Assembly (NCBI RefSeq): GCF_900168065.1
Contig: NZ_FUZZ01000003.1
Coordinates: 1 to 64,000, forward strand
DNA: 64,000 nucleotides
Direction of reading: 5' to 3'
Source: Chitinophaga ginsengisegetis
GTDB lineage: Bacteria > Bacteroidota > Bacteroidia > Chitinophagales > Chitinophagaceae
Positions 45,149 through 53,494 of this stretch are shown here, in pieces (within the stretch, counting starts at the first letter, position 1; every line of letters starts with the position of its first letter). Below the pieces are notes generated by a model, which saw nothing but the letters and a program-made list of their open reading frames with translations, was not told the DNA's origin and made no database searches. The translations under genes were made by a program, and so were the position numbers.

Positions 45149-45330
45149 GCGGATTTTGTCTTTCTCAGGATTAAACTGATTTTACTGATTTAGGGATTTG
45201 ATCACTTTTGATTTTAAAAGATTCGGGGAGATATAAGCGGGTATATTCGCTTATATCTCCCCAAATCTTTTAAAAATCTGAAAAACAAAATCAGTAAAAT
45301 CAGTTTAATCCTGAGAAAGACAAAATCCGC
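45149..45330. repeat. 182-bp nested inverted repeat between maeB and the downstream gene
   Basis: The outer arms, 45149-45191 and 45288-45330, are a perfect 43-bp inverted repeat (ends GCGGATTTTG / CAAAATCCGC). Inside lies a second inverted repeat of 28 bp with one mismatch, 45212-45239 and 45248-45275, around an 8-base loop. It could be a non-autonomous palindromic mobile element or a very strong transcript-end structure. No target-site duplication or coding capacity is visible. A further small hairpin (45331-45345) lies against the maeB stop. Confidence 0.92.
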
Positions 45331-45345
45331 ATCGCCGAAGGCGAT

Positions 45346-47661
45346 TTACTTCTTTTTCTTCTTCTTGCCCTTCTCTTCTTTCTGCTCTCTGCAGCATTTC
45401 TCCTGGGCGTCTACCACGGCGATGTTCACCATGTTAACAATTTGTCTTACCGTACTGCCCAGCTGGAGGATATGCACCGGCTTCTTCATTCCCAACAGGA
45501 TAGGACCGATGGCGTCAAATCCGGCCACTTCCTGCAACAGGTTATAAGCGATATTACCAGCGGCCAGGTTAGGGAAGATGAGGGTGTTTACTTCTTCTTC
45601 CAGTAACTCCGTGAACGGGTAATTATCTTTCAGAATTTCCTTATTGAAAGCCATTGCTGCCTGGATTTCTCCATCTACAATGAGGGAAGGATCACGTTGT
45701 TTTACTATTTCACGGGCTTTGCTCATGGTTTGCGCTTCCGGCGTCTGGCTGCTGCCAAAGTTGGAATACGACAGCATGGCAATGCGCGGCGTCATATTAA
45801 AATGCTTTACTTCCTTCGCTACCATCATGGTGATATCCGCCAGTTCTTCCGCCGTAGGGTTGAAGTTGACAGTGGTATCCGCGAGGAACAAAGGTCCGCG
45901 TTTGGTTTGGATGATATACATACCGGCTACGCGTTTCGCGCCTTCTTCCATACCGATTACCTGCAGGGCCGGGCGGATGGTATCGGGGTACTTACGGGTC
46001 AGGCCGGAAATGAGCGCATCCGCCTCCCCGGTTTCCACCATCATACAGCCAAAGTAGTTACGTTCGCGCATAATTTTACGCGCTTCGTAGAGGTTCAGCC
46101 CTTTGCGCTGGCGTTTCTGGAAAAACAGATCTCCAAAGCGGTGACGCATTTCCTTCATCTCTTCACTCTTCGGATCTATGATCACCACATCATCAATTTC
46201 GATGGCGTTTTCCAGCATCAGTTCGCGGATACGGGCTTCATTACCCAATAAAATCGGGTAGGCGATGCCTTCGTCATTCACTACCTGTGCGGCTTTCAGC
46301 ACTTTCAGGTTATCTGCTTCCGCAAACACAACTTTCCTCGGATCGCGGCGGGCTTTGGTACCGATCACCCGGAAGAGCTGATTATCCAGTCCGAGGCGGT
46401 GATTCAGTTCATTCCGGTATGCTTCCCAGTCGGTGATGGGGTGATGCGCCACGCCGCTGTCCATTGCTGCTTTAGCTACGGCAGGTGCTACGGTGCTGAG
46501 CAGGCGTGGATCCAATGGTTTAGGAATGATATATTTCGGTCCGAAGAAAATATTTCTTTCGTTATAGGCCAGGTTCACGATATCGGGTACCGGCGACTTT
46601 GCCATATCGGCCAAAGCCCTTACTGCTGCCAGTTTCATGGCCTCGTTAATCTGTGTGGCTCTCACGTCGAGGGCCCCACGGAAAATGTAAGGGAAACCCA
46701 GTACATTGTTCACCTGGTTGGGATAATCGGAACGGCCGGTAGCCATGATAATATCCGGGCGTGCTGCGATGGCTGTTTCATAAGCAATTTCCGGATCGGG
46801 GTTTGCCATTGCAAACACGATCGGGCTTTTAGCCATGCTCTTGATCATTTCGGCTGTCACCACATTACCTACAGATAAGCCCAGGAACACATCTGCTCCC
46901 TTCATGGCTTCTGCCAGTGATTTAACTTTCGTGCTGGTAGTGAATTGTTTATGTCTGTCGGAAAGATCCTGGCGGTCTTTATTCAATACGCCGTCTTTAT
47001 CAAACATGATAAAGTTTTCCGGTTTGGCGCCCAGTGCCACATACAGCTTTACACAAGCCATAGCAGCGGCTCCTGCGCCATTTACCACTATTTTTACTTT
47101 CTCTATTTTCTTTTTTACCAGTTCCAGTGCATTCAGCAATGCGGCAGAAGAAATGATGGCCGTACCATGCTGGTCATCGTGCATGATCGGAATTTTCAGT
47201 TCTTTCCTGAGCCGGTCCTCGATTTCAAAGCACTCCGGACTTTTGATATCTTCCAGGTTGATACCCCCGAAAGTAGGCTCCAGCGCCTTTACAGCGGCCA
47301 CAAAGGTATCCGGATCTTTTGCATCCAGTTCTATATCAAATACGTCAATATCAGCGAATATTTTAAACAATACTGCTTTCCCTTCCATCACCGGTTTACC
47401 GGCTTCAGGGCCAATATCTCCTAAGCCCAATACAGCGGTACCATTGCTGATAACGCCCACCAGGTTGCCTTTCGCGGTATATTTGTAAACGTTTTCTACA
47501 TCATTGAAAATTTCTTTGCATGGCTCTGCCACTCCGGGAGAGTATGCGAGTGAGAGATCCCATTGTGATTTTGTGTCTTTCGTAGGTATGACTTCTATTT
47601 TGCCCGGCCTGCCCTTTGCATGATAATCCAACGCATCCTGCTTATTCAGTTTCTTTGCCAT
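45346..47661 (-). CDS. maeB: NADP-dependent malic enzyme with phosphotransacetylase-like domain
   Basis: This cytosolic enzyme of 771 residues decarboxylates malate to pyruvate with reduction of NADP. The N-terminal malic domain (about 1-430) shows SLAYSPGVAEPCKEI, GLGDIGPEAGKPVMEGK and the nucleotide-binding VNGAGAAAMACVKLY. The C-terminal part (about 430-771) is a phosphate acetyltransferase-like domain, which in MaeB binds acetyl-CoA as an inhibitor and is not catalytic. The tail is a run of lysines (KKKKKK). Length agrees with other MaeB proteins (about 760). It is divergent from the DUF4293 gene. Confidence 0.95.
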   Translation of the reverse strand: MAKKLNKQDALDYHAKGRPGKIEVIPTKDTKSQWDLSLAYSPGVAEPCKEIFNDVENVYKYTAKGNLVGVISNGTAVLGLGDIGPEAGKPVMEGKAVLFKIFADIDVFDIELDAKDPDTFVAAVKALEPTFGGINLEDIKSPECFEIEDRLRKELKIPIMHDDQHGTAIISSAALLNALELVKKKIEKVKIVVNGAGAAAMACVKLYVALGAKPENFIMFDKDGVLNKDRQDLSDRHKQFTTSTKVKSLAEAMKGADVFLGLSVGNVVTAEMIKSMAKSPIVFAMANPDPEIAYETAIAARPDIIMATGRSDYPNQVNNVLGFPYIFRGALDVRATQINEAMKLAAVRALADMAKSPVPDIVNLAYNERNIFFGPKYIIPKPLDPRLLSTVAPAVAKAAMDSGVAHHPITDWEAYRNELNHRLGLDNQLFRVIGTKARRDPRKVVFAEADNLKVLKAAQVVNDEGIAYPILLGNEARIRELMLENAIEIDDVVIIDPKSEEMKEMRHRFGDLFFQKRQRKGLNLYEARKIMRERNYFGCMMVETGEADALISGLTRKYPDTIRPALQVIGMEEGAKRVAGMYIIQTKRGPLFLADTTVNFNPTAEELADITMMVAKEVKHFNMTPRIAMLSYSNFGSSQTPEAQTMSKAREIVKQRDPSLIVDGEIQAAMAFNKEILKDNYPFTELLEEEVNTLIFPNLAAGNIAYNLLQEVAGFDAIGPILLGMKKPVHILQLGSTVRQIVNMVNIAVVDAQEKCCREQKEEKGKKKKKK

Positions 47662-47806
47662 ATAAATATAAGATTGTTATTGGGCGTGCAATATACGAAG
47701 TATTGAATTAAGGGCAGCCACCCAAATAGTGGGATATCCTCTCATAATTACGCCTGCTAACCATTAAAATTACTTACTTTTACAGCGTTAAACATTCGTA
47801 AATATC

Positions 47807-48247
47807 ATGATACAACGCATCCAGAGTCTCTATCTGCTATTGGCTGCCGCCGCGGGCGCTGCTGCTCTGTCTTTCGATTTGTGGAGAGCTACCCTTTCCA
47901 ATGGCGTAAAACAATCTGTAAACGCTTCCAGCAACTATCTCCTGTTTGTACTGTACATCATTATTATCCTGCTGGCCCTCGTCACTATTTTCCTTTTTAA
48001 GAAACGTAAACTGCAGTTCCGGCTGACAATATTTAACATTCTTTTTGGATTCGGAGCGCTGGCATATCAATATTATGTGGTACAGCAAACGGCTAATAAA
48101 CTGAACACCGGCGGCATTACCATTACCTCGGCGTCTTATTTGCCTGCATCTTTCTTACCTATCGTTGTCATCATACTTTTATTCCTCGCAGCCAGGGGAA
48201 TTTATAAAGATGAGAAACTGATCAAATCACTGGACAGACTAAGATAA
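47807..48247 (+). CDS. DUF4293 membrane protein
   Basis: This small integral membrane protein of 146 residues has four predicted helices: about 5-25, 43-65, 70-90 and 110-130. The opening MIQRIQSLYLLLA and the spacing of helices match DUF4293, a family confined largely to Bacteroidota with no known function. It is a single gene divergent from maeB. A near-match promoter element (TACTTTTA, 47775-47782) would give a leader of about 17 nt. A shared terminator follows. Confidence 0.85.
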   Translation: MIQRIQSLYLLLAAAAGAAALSFDLWRATLSNGVKQSVNASSNYLLFVLYIIIILLALVTIFLFKKRKLQFRLTIFNILFGFGALAYQYYVVQQTANKLNTGGITITSASYLPASFLPIVVIILLFLAARGIYKDEKLIKSLDRLR

Positions 48248-48270
48248 TCAGGATACAAGTTCCTCTACAT

Positions 48271-48313
48271 AAAAAAGCCATTGCGTTTACAGATGTAAAT
48301 GCAATGGCTTTTT
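48271..48313. terminator. Bidirectional terminator between the DUF4293 gene and uvrA
   Basis: A hairpin of GCCATTGC-type arms with flanking A and T runs serves the convergent genes on both sides. One small mismatch is present in the stem. Confidence 0.85.
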
Positions 48314-48326
48314 AGATGTATATCCC

Positions 48327-51146
48327 TTATTTCAGGAACTTCCCGGTATAACTTTCTTTTACTTTTTTTAATCCTTCCGGCACGCCGGCATACAGTAAAT
48401 TACCGCCACCAGCACCCCCTTCAGGCCCAAGATCAATTACCCAGTCGGCACTCCTGATCACATCCAGGTTGTGTTCAATGACCAGTACGGTATGTCCCTG
48501 TTCAATAAGGGCATTGAAGGAGTCCAGCAATTTTTTAATATCATGAAAATGCAGGCCGGTGGTAGGTTCATCGAAAATAAACAGGATGTGTCCCTGGGCT
48601 TTTCCCTTACCCAGGAAAGACGCCAGCTTCACACGCTGTGCCTCGCCACCACTCAGTGTATCACTGCTTTGTCCGAGTTTTACATATCCCAGTCCCACAC
48701 TGCTCAACGGGCGTATTTTATTGCACACATCCTTTTCTTCTTTGAAAAAGTCCAGCGCTTCGTCTACTCCCATTTCCAGTACTTCGTAAATATTTTTCCC
48801 TTTATAGGTTACTTCGAGTACTTCGTCTTTAAAGCGTTTACCACCGCAGCTTTCGCAGGTAAGATGTACATCTGCCAGGAACTGCATTTCCACAATCACT
48901 TCCCCTTCGCCTTTACATGCGTCGCAACGGCCACCATCAACGTTAAAGGAGAAATGTTTTGGCTGGAAGCCGCGCATCTTGCTCAGTGGCTGTTTGGAAT
49001 ACAGATCCCTGATCTCATCATACGCTTTGATATAAGTTACCGGGTTGGAACGCGACGATTTTCCGATTGGGTTCTGGTCAATCATTTCCACCTGTGTAAC
49101 GTCGTCCAGCGCACCTTTGAGCGCTTTGTGATTTCCTACCCTTTCTGCAAATTCACCTTTCAGCTTCATCAGGGCCGGGTACAGGATTTGTTTAACCAGC
49201 GTGGTTTTACCCGATCCGCTCACACCACTGATCACGGTCAATACCTGTAAAGGAAAATCAACGGTAATGTCTTTCAGGTTATGCTGACGGGCGCCTTCAA
49301 CGGTAATTGCTTTTTTCCATTTACGCACTTTCGCCGGCGGATCAATCGTAAACTGGCCGCTGAGATATTTACCGGTAAGGCTTTTACCATCTTTTAAGAT
49401 CTGCGGATAGGTGCCTTCAAAAATAACTTCACCGCCCAGGTGACTTGCCAGTGGCCCCATATCGATGATATAGTCGGCTTCCTCCATCATCTGCTCATCA
49501 TGTTCCACTACCACCACGGTATTACCGAGGTCGCGCAATTCTTTCAGTACCGCAATCAGGCGGTGGGTGTCCCGCGCATGCAGTCCTATGCTGGGCTCAT
49601 CAAGAATGTACATGGAATTGGTGAGGTTACTTCCCAGGGTGCGGGTAAGCTGAATACGCTGGCTTTCGCCACCACTGAGGGTATTGGCCACACGGTTCAG
49701 GGTAAGGTATCCTAAACCTACATCCAGTAAGGTTTTAATCCGGTGATTAATTTCAAGCAGGATACGCTTTCCGATCTGTTGTTCAAACTCATTGAGTCGC
49801 AGGTTGTCGAACCATTCCTTCAGGTTAGACACCGGCATATCTACCAGTTCGGCAATACTGCGGTCGCCTACTTTTATATAAAGTGCTTCTTTGCGTAAAC
49901 GTCCGCCGCCACAATCCGGGCAAACAGTGCGTCCACGGTAGCGGGCCTGTAACACGCGGTATTGCACCTTATACAGGTTTTGTTCCACCATTTTAAAGAA
50001 CTCGTTCAACCCGTAAAAGTGTTCGTTACCCGTCCAGAGTAATTTCACCTGTTCATCGGTAAGTTCTGCGATGGGCTTATGCACCGGGAAACCAAATTTG
50101 CGCGCGGTTTTAATGAGCGCTTCTTTGTATTCGCCCATTTTTTCTCCGCGCCACGGGGCTACGGCGCCTTCAAATACGCTTAACCGTTTGTCGGGGATCA
50201 CCAGGTCGGCATCGATGCCCAGCACCTGTCCGAAACCTTCACAGGTAGGACATGCGCCATATGGATTATTGAAAGAGAACAGGTTGGGTACCGGTTCTTC
50301 AAACTGGATACCATCCAGTTCAAAGCGGTTGGCAAAATGCTGCATCTCCTTACCATCAATTTCCACGTAGCAATCGCCTTCACTTTCATAAAAGGCGGTT
50401 TGTACGCTATCGGCTATACGATGTTTATCATCTTCCTCAAAATCCTTTGCTACCAAACGATCTATGAGCACCCATGCATTATCGGGAACCGTTATTTTCT
50501 TCTGTTCCAGCAGTTCTTCTATACGTACCAGTCCGGAGCCTTCACTACCGGGCATGTATAAACGGGAAAAGCCTTTCTGCACCAGGATGTTCAGTTCTTC
50601 TTTTACCTCTCTTTTGGCATGCCTGCGGAAGGGAGCAAGGAGTAACACTTTTGTGCCATTTTTCAGTTTTGTGATATAATCCACCACATCACTTACTTCA
50701 TGTTTTTTTACCAGTTTTCCGGAGATGGGGGAATAGGTTTTACCCACCCTTCCATACAGCAACCGCAGATAGTCATAAATTTCCGTCATCGATCCCACGG
50801 TAGAACGGGGCGTACGGGTAATCACTTTCTGCTCAATCGCAATCGCGGGACAAATTCCCTTGATGTAGTCTACATCCGGTTTGTTCATCCGCATCAGGAA
50901 CTGACGGGCATAAGAACTTAAGCTTTCCGCATACCTGCGCTGGCCTTCCGCGTACAGCGTATCCATAGTGAGGGAGGATTTCCCGGAACCGGACACACCA
51001 GTAACAACTACCAGCTTACTGCGGGGAATGGAGACGCTTACATTCTTAAGATTATGTACCCTGGCTCCTTTTATGAAAATATGGTCCTGTGGGCTAACTT
51101 CCTGAGGATCAATTATGCTTGTTTGTTTCTTTACTTTTGTTGCCAT
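48327..51146 (-). CDS. uvrA: Excinuclease ABC subunit A
   Basis: This is the damage-recognition ATPase of nucleotide excision repair, 939 residues, the normal length. It has two ABC ATPase modules with Walker A GVSGSGKSS (near residue 52) and GVSGSGKTT (near 645), two LSGGE signatures, and zinc-binding Cys clusters, including CPTCEGFGQ and the CDACKGEGE...CESCGGKRF pair. No truncation or odd feature is seen. A TAAATTTG match at 51154-51161 lies so close to the start that a nearly leaderless transcript would result. Confidence 0.98.
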   Translation of the reverse strand: MATKVKKQTSIIDPQEVSPQDHIFIKGARVHNLKNVSVSIPRSKLVVVTGVSGSGKSSLTMDTLYAEGQRRYAESLSSYARQFLMRMNKPDVDYIKGICPAIAIEQKVITRTPRSTVGSMTEIYDYLRLLYGRVGKTYSPISGKLVKKHEVSDVVDYITKLKNGTKVLLLAPFRRHAKREVKEELNILVQKGFSRLYMPGSEGSGLVRIEELLEQKKITVPDNAWVLIDRLVAKDFEEDDKHRIADSVQTAFYESEGDCYVEIDGKEMQHFANRFELDGIQFEEPVPNLFSFNNPYGACPTCEGFGQVLGIDADLVIPDKRLSVFEGAVAPWRGEKMGEYKEALIKTARKFGFPVHKPIAELTDEQVKLLWTGNEHFYGLNEFFKMVEQNLYKVQYRVLQARYRGRTVCPDCGGGRLRKEALYIKVGDRSIAELVDMPVSNLKEWFDNLRLNEFEQQIGKRILLEINHRIKTLLDVGLGYLTLNRVANTLSGGESQRIQLTRTLGSNLTNSMYILDEPSIGLHARDTHRLIAVLKELRDLGNTVVVVEHDEQMMEEADYIIDMGPLASHLGGEVIFEGTYPQILKDGKSLTGKYLSGQFTIDPPAKVRKWKKAITVEGARQHNLKDITVDFPLQVLTVISGVSGSGKTTLVKQILYPALMKLKGEFAERVGNHKALKGALDDVTQVEMIDQNPIGKSSRSNPVTYIKAYDEIRDLYSKQPLSKMRGFQPKHFSFNVDGGRCDACKGEGEVIVEMQFLADVHLTCESCGGKRFKDEVLEVTYKGKNIYEVLEMGVDEALDFFKEEKDVCNKIRPLSSVGLGYVKLGQSSDTLSGGEAQRVKLASFLGKGKAQGHILFIFDEPTTGLHFHDIKKLLDSFNALIEQGHTVLVIEHNLDVIRSADWVIDLGPEGGAGGGNLLYAGVPEGLKKVKESYTGKFLK

Positions 51147-51254
51147 GACAGAACAAATTTAAGGGAAAAGATGTTAGTTCGGCGGCTTGCTTTTTACAGA
51201 TGTCCGCAATACGCTAAAAGCTAATACCTATGCGCTGAAAGCGATTTTTTATTA

Positions 51255-51285
51255 TTTGTTTTATTGAACTAATCTTTTATATTTG
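51255..51285 (+). promoter_or_regulatory. Promoter of the ECF sigma factor gene
   Basis: TTTG (51255-51258), 19 bases, then TATATTTG (51278-51285) is a full match to the Bacteroidota -33/-7 consensus. It predicts a leader of about 140 nt. A GCTAAAAGCTAAT repeat lies upstream at 51213. The rest of 51147-51432 shows no gene. Confidence 0.7.
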
Positions 51286-51432
51286 CATAGGACCAGATCT
51301 ATCTCGCTGGACAATCCAAAAATCATCATTAACTAAAACTGTTCAATATCGCTTAAACTCTACTTAATTAAAACAACCAAACTGGCTGTAAAGTCTGTAA
51401 TTATTTACTAACCCGCCTAGTTGTAGAAGTTT

Positions 51433-52014
51433 ATGCAAGTAATGTACAAATTGTGCGATGAGCAGTTGATTACCCTCTTTAAAAAGGGGCATTCTTCCGC
51501 ATTAGAAGAGTTGGTTCACCGTCATAAAGATAAGGTGTTCACTTCTATCCTGTTACTGGTGAAAGATTCATTCCTCGCGGAAGATATTTTCCAGGACACC
51601 TTCATTAAGATTATTGACACCATCAGGGCCGAACGTTATACTGAAAAGGGAAAGTTTTTACCCTGGGCAATGCGCATTGCGCATAACCTGTGTGTGGATC
51701 ATTTCCGGAAGATCAAGCGTACACCAATGATCAGGACCGGAGATGACAAAGACATCTTTGATGTGCTGGGCTTCAGCGACAGCTGTGCAGAAGAAAAGCT
51801 CATTACCCGTCAGAGTCATGACCGCGTTCGCAGAATGCTGGACATGCTGCCGGAAGAACAGCGGGAAGTAATTATCCTGCGACACTATGCCGAATTAAGC
51901 TTTAAAGAAATTGCCGATCTCACGCAAGTGAGTATCAATACCGCACTAGGTCGGATGCGTTATGGTCTGATCAATCTCCGGAAAATGATGACGGAGAAAC
52001 AAATCTGTCTATGA
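51433..52014 (+). CDS. ECF-type RNA polymerase sigma factor
   Basis: This is a 193-residue sigma-70 family factor with region 2 (about residues 20-90; FLAEDIFQDTFIKIIDTI and PWAMRIAHNLCVDHFRK) and region 4 (about 130-185; LPEEQREVIILRHYAELSFKEIADL followed by the recognition helix around SINTALGRMRYG). Region 3 is missing, as in ECF factors. No anti-sigma gene is next to it and no SusC/D genes are nearby, so its control is not evident. The gene has a full consensus housekeeping promoter and a long leader, suggesting steady expression. Confidence 0.92.
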   Translation: MQVMYKLCDEQLITLFKKGHSSALEELVHRHKDKVFTSILLLVKDSFLAEDIFQDTFIKIIDTIRAERYTEKGKFLPWAMRIAHNLCVDHFRKIKRTPMIRTGDDKDIFDVLGFSDSCAEEKLITRQSHDRVRRMLDMLPEEQREVIILRHYAELSFKEIADLTQVSINTALGRMRYGLINLRKMMTEKQICL

Positions 52015-52041
52015 GGAACCCTTTTTTTTGCTTGCCAGCAA

Positions 52042-52072
52042 CGAGCGGCCGGATGTAATGTCCGACCGCTCG
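52042..52072. terminator. Hairpin between the sigma factor and thiolase genes
   Basis: CGAGCGGcCGGA and TCCGaCCGCTCG pair with one C/A mismatch on the plus strand (G-T on the minus). A short T stretch follows on the plus strand only. It probably ends the sigma factor transcript. Confidence 0.55.
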
Positions 52073-52094
52073 CTATTTTAGGGAAAGCCTGTTT

Positions 52095-53294
52095 TTATAA
52101 ACGTTCAAATATCATAGCAGCGCCCTGCCCTACTCCTACGCACATGGTAGCCAAACCATATTTAGCTCCTTCCCTTCGTTTCATTTCATGCAGCAGCGTA
52201 GCCGTAATCCGCGCACCACTACACCCCAGCGGGTGACCAATAGCAATAGCGCCCCCATTTACATTCACGATATCCGGATTTAATGCCAGGTCGCGCATAC
52301 AGGCGAGCGACTGTGCCGCAAACGCTTCATTCAGTTCAGCCAGGTGCAGCTGGTCCGCCGTGATGCCCGCGCGCAGCAAGGCCTTCTTTGATGCCGGTAC
52401 CGGGCCTATCCCCATAATTGAAGGATCTACTCCCGCTACAGCCATACTTTTTATTTGCGCCAGCGGCTGAAGATTAAACTGCTTCAATGCCTTTTCAGAT
52501 ACAATTAATACCGCAGCTGCGCCATCGTTGATACCGGAAGAATTACCGGCCGTAACCGAGCCGCCTTTTGCAAATGCAGGACGTAAGCCGGCGAGCTTCT
52601 CCAGTGTGGTATCGCGCGGATGTTCATCTTTAGAAAAAATCACCTGCTCTTCTTTATTGGGAGTGATGGGCACCGGGATAATTTCATCCTGCCATTTACC
52701 GGCATCCAGGGCTTGCCTGTAAAGCGTTTGACTTCTTAACGCAAAAAGGTCCTGCTCCTCCCGGCCAATATTCCACTGGTTCGCTACATTTTCTGCGGTT
52801 TCTCCCATAGAAAAAGGATAATACATATCGGCCAGTTTTTTATTGGTGAAACGCCAGCCAATAGTGGAATCATACATCTCAGTTTTACGGCTGAAAGCAC
52901 CGTCGGATTTACTCATCACAAAAGGCGCACGGGTCATGCTTTCCACGCCACCGGCCAGGTACACGTCTCCTTCACCACACATCACTGCACGGGCGGCATC
53001 CATGATCGCCTGCATACCGGAAGCACATAAACGATTTACAGTATTACCGGCAACAGTTACCGGCAAACCAGCCAGCAATGCGGCCATACGCGCCACATTC
53101 CGGTTATCTTCACCGGCCTGGTTGGCAGCGCCGGCAATTACATCTTCTATTACAGCAGGATCGAGAGAAGGATTTCTTTCCATCAACGCCTTCAGCAGAT
53201 GAGCCAGCAGATCATCCGGGCGGACGGTACTTAATGCGCCCCCGTAACGGCCTATCGGCGTACGCACCGCATCTACAATATATGCAACTTGCAT
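52095..53294 (-). CDS. Acetyl-CoA C-acyltransferase (thiolase, PcaF/FadA-like)
   Basis: This cytosolic thiolase of 399 residues from ATG 53294 either splits 3-oxoacyl-CoA or condenses acyl-CoA units. An open frame continues upstream to 53528 but encodes nothing thiolase-like, and the start MQVAYIVDAVRTPIGRY is canonical. Catalytic residues are Cys90 (NRLCASGMQA), His354 (GGAIAIGHPLGCSGAR) and Cys385 (TMCVGVGQG). The GEDNRNVARMAALLAGLP segment is close to the beta-ketoadipyl-CoA thiolase group. No other beta-oxidation or aromatic-degradation gene is adjacent, so the substrate is open. Confidence 0.94.
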   Translation of the reverse strand: MQVAYIVDAVRTPIGRYGGALSTVRPDDLLAHLLKALMERNPSLDPAVIEDVIAGAANQAGEDNRNVARMAALLAGLPVTVAGNTVNRLCASGMQAIMDAARAVMCGEGDVYLAGGVESMTRAPFVMSKSDGAFSRKTEMYDSTIGWRFTNKKLADMYYPFSMGETAENVANQWNIGREEQDLFALRSQTLYRQALDAGKWQDEIIPVPITPNKEEQVIFSKDEHPRDTTLEKLAGLRPAFAKGGSVTAGNSSGINDGAAAVLIVSEKALKQFNLQPLAQIKSMAVAGVDPSIMGIGPVPASKKALLRAGITADQLHLAELNEAFAAQSLACMRDLALNPDIVNVNGGAIAIGHPLGCSGARITATLLHEMKRREGAKYGLATMCVGVGQGAAMIFERL

Positions 53295-53426
53295 GTGGTT
53301 GTTTTGGTTTATATGCAAATAAAACACATCCCGCCAACTCAACCAATAAAACATAACGCCCCTTTTGCACAGAAATTCGCAAAAACCGCCAGATATAACC
53401 GGATTCCCGCCTTTCAGTAATTGTTG

Positions 53427-53458
53427 CTTGACTCCTCCCCTTGCCGGGCCTAGTTTTG
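53427..53458 (+). promoter_or_regulatory. Candidate promoter of the M23 peptidase gene
   Basis: CTTG, 20 bases, then TAGTTTTG (53451-53458), an exact TAnnTTTG element. It predicts a leader of about 30 nt to ATG 53495. Confidence 0.55.
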
Positions 53459-53494
53459 CCGCTGTCATTAATTCTATCAAAAAATAACCCCAAA

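Noticed and set aside
45149..45330. Ordinary terminator only
   Set aside because: The arms are far longer than needed for termination and there are two nested repeats, so a mobile or regulatory origin is favoured; a terminating effect may still exist.
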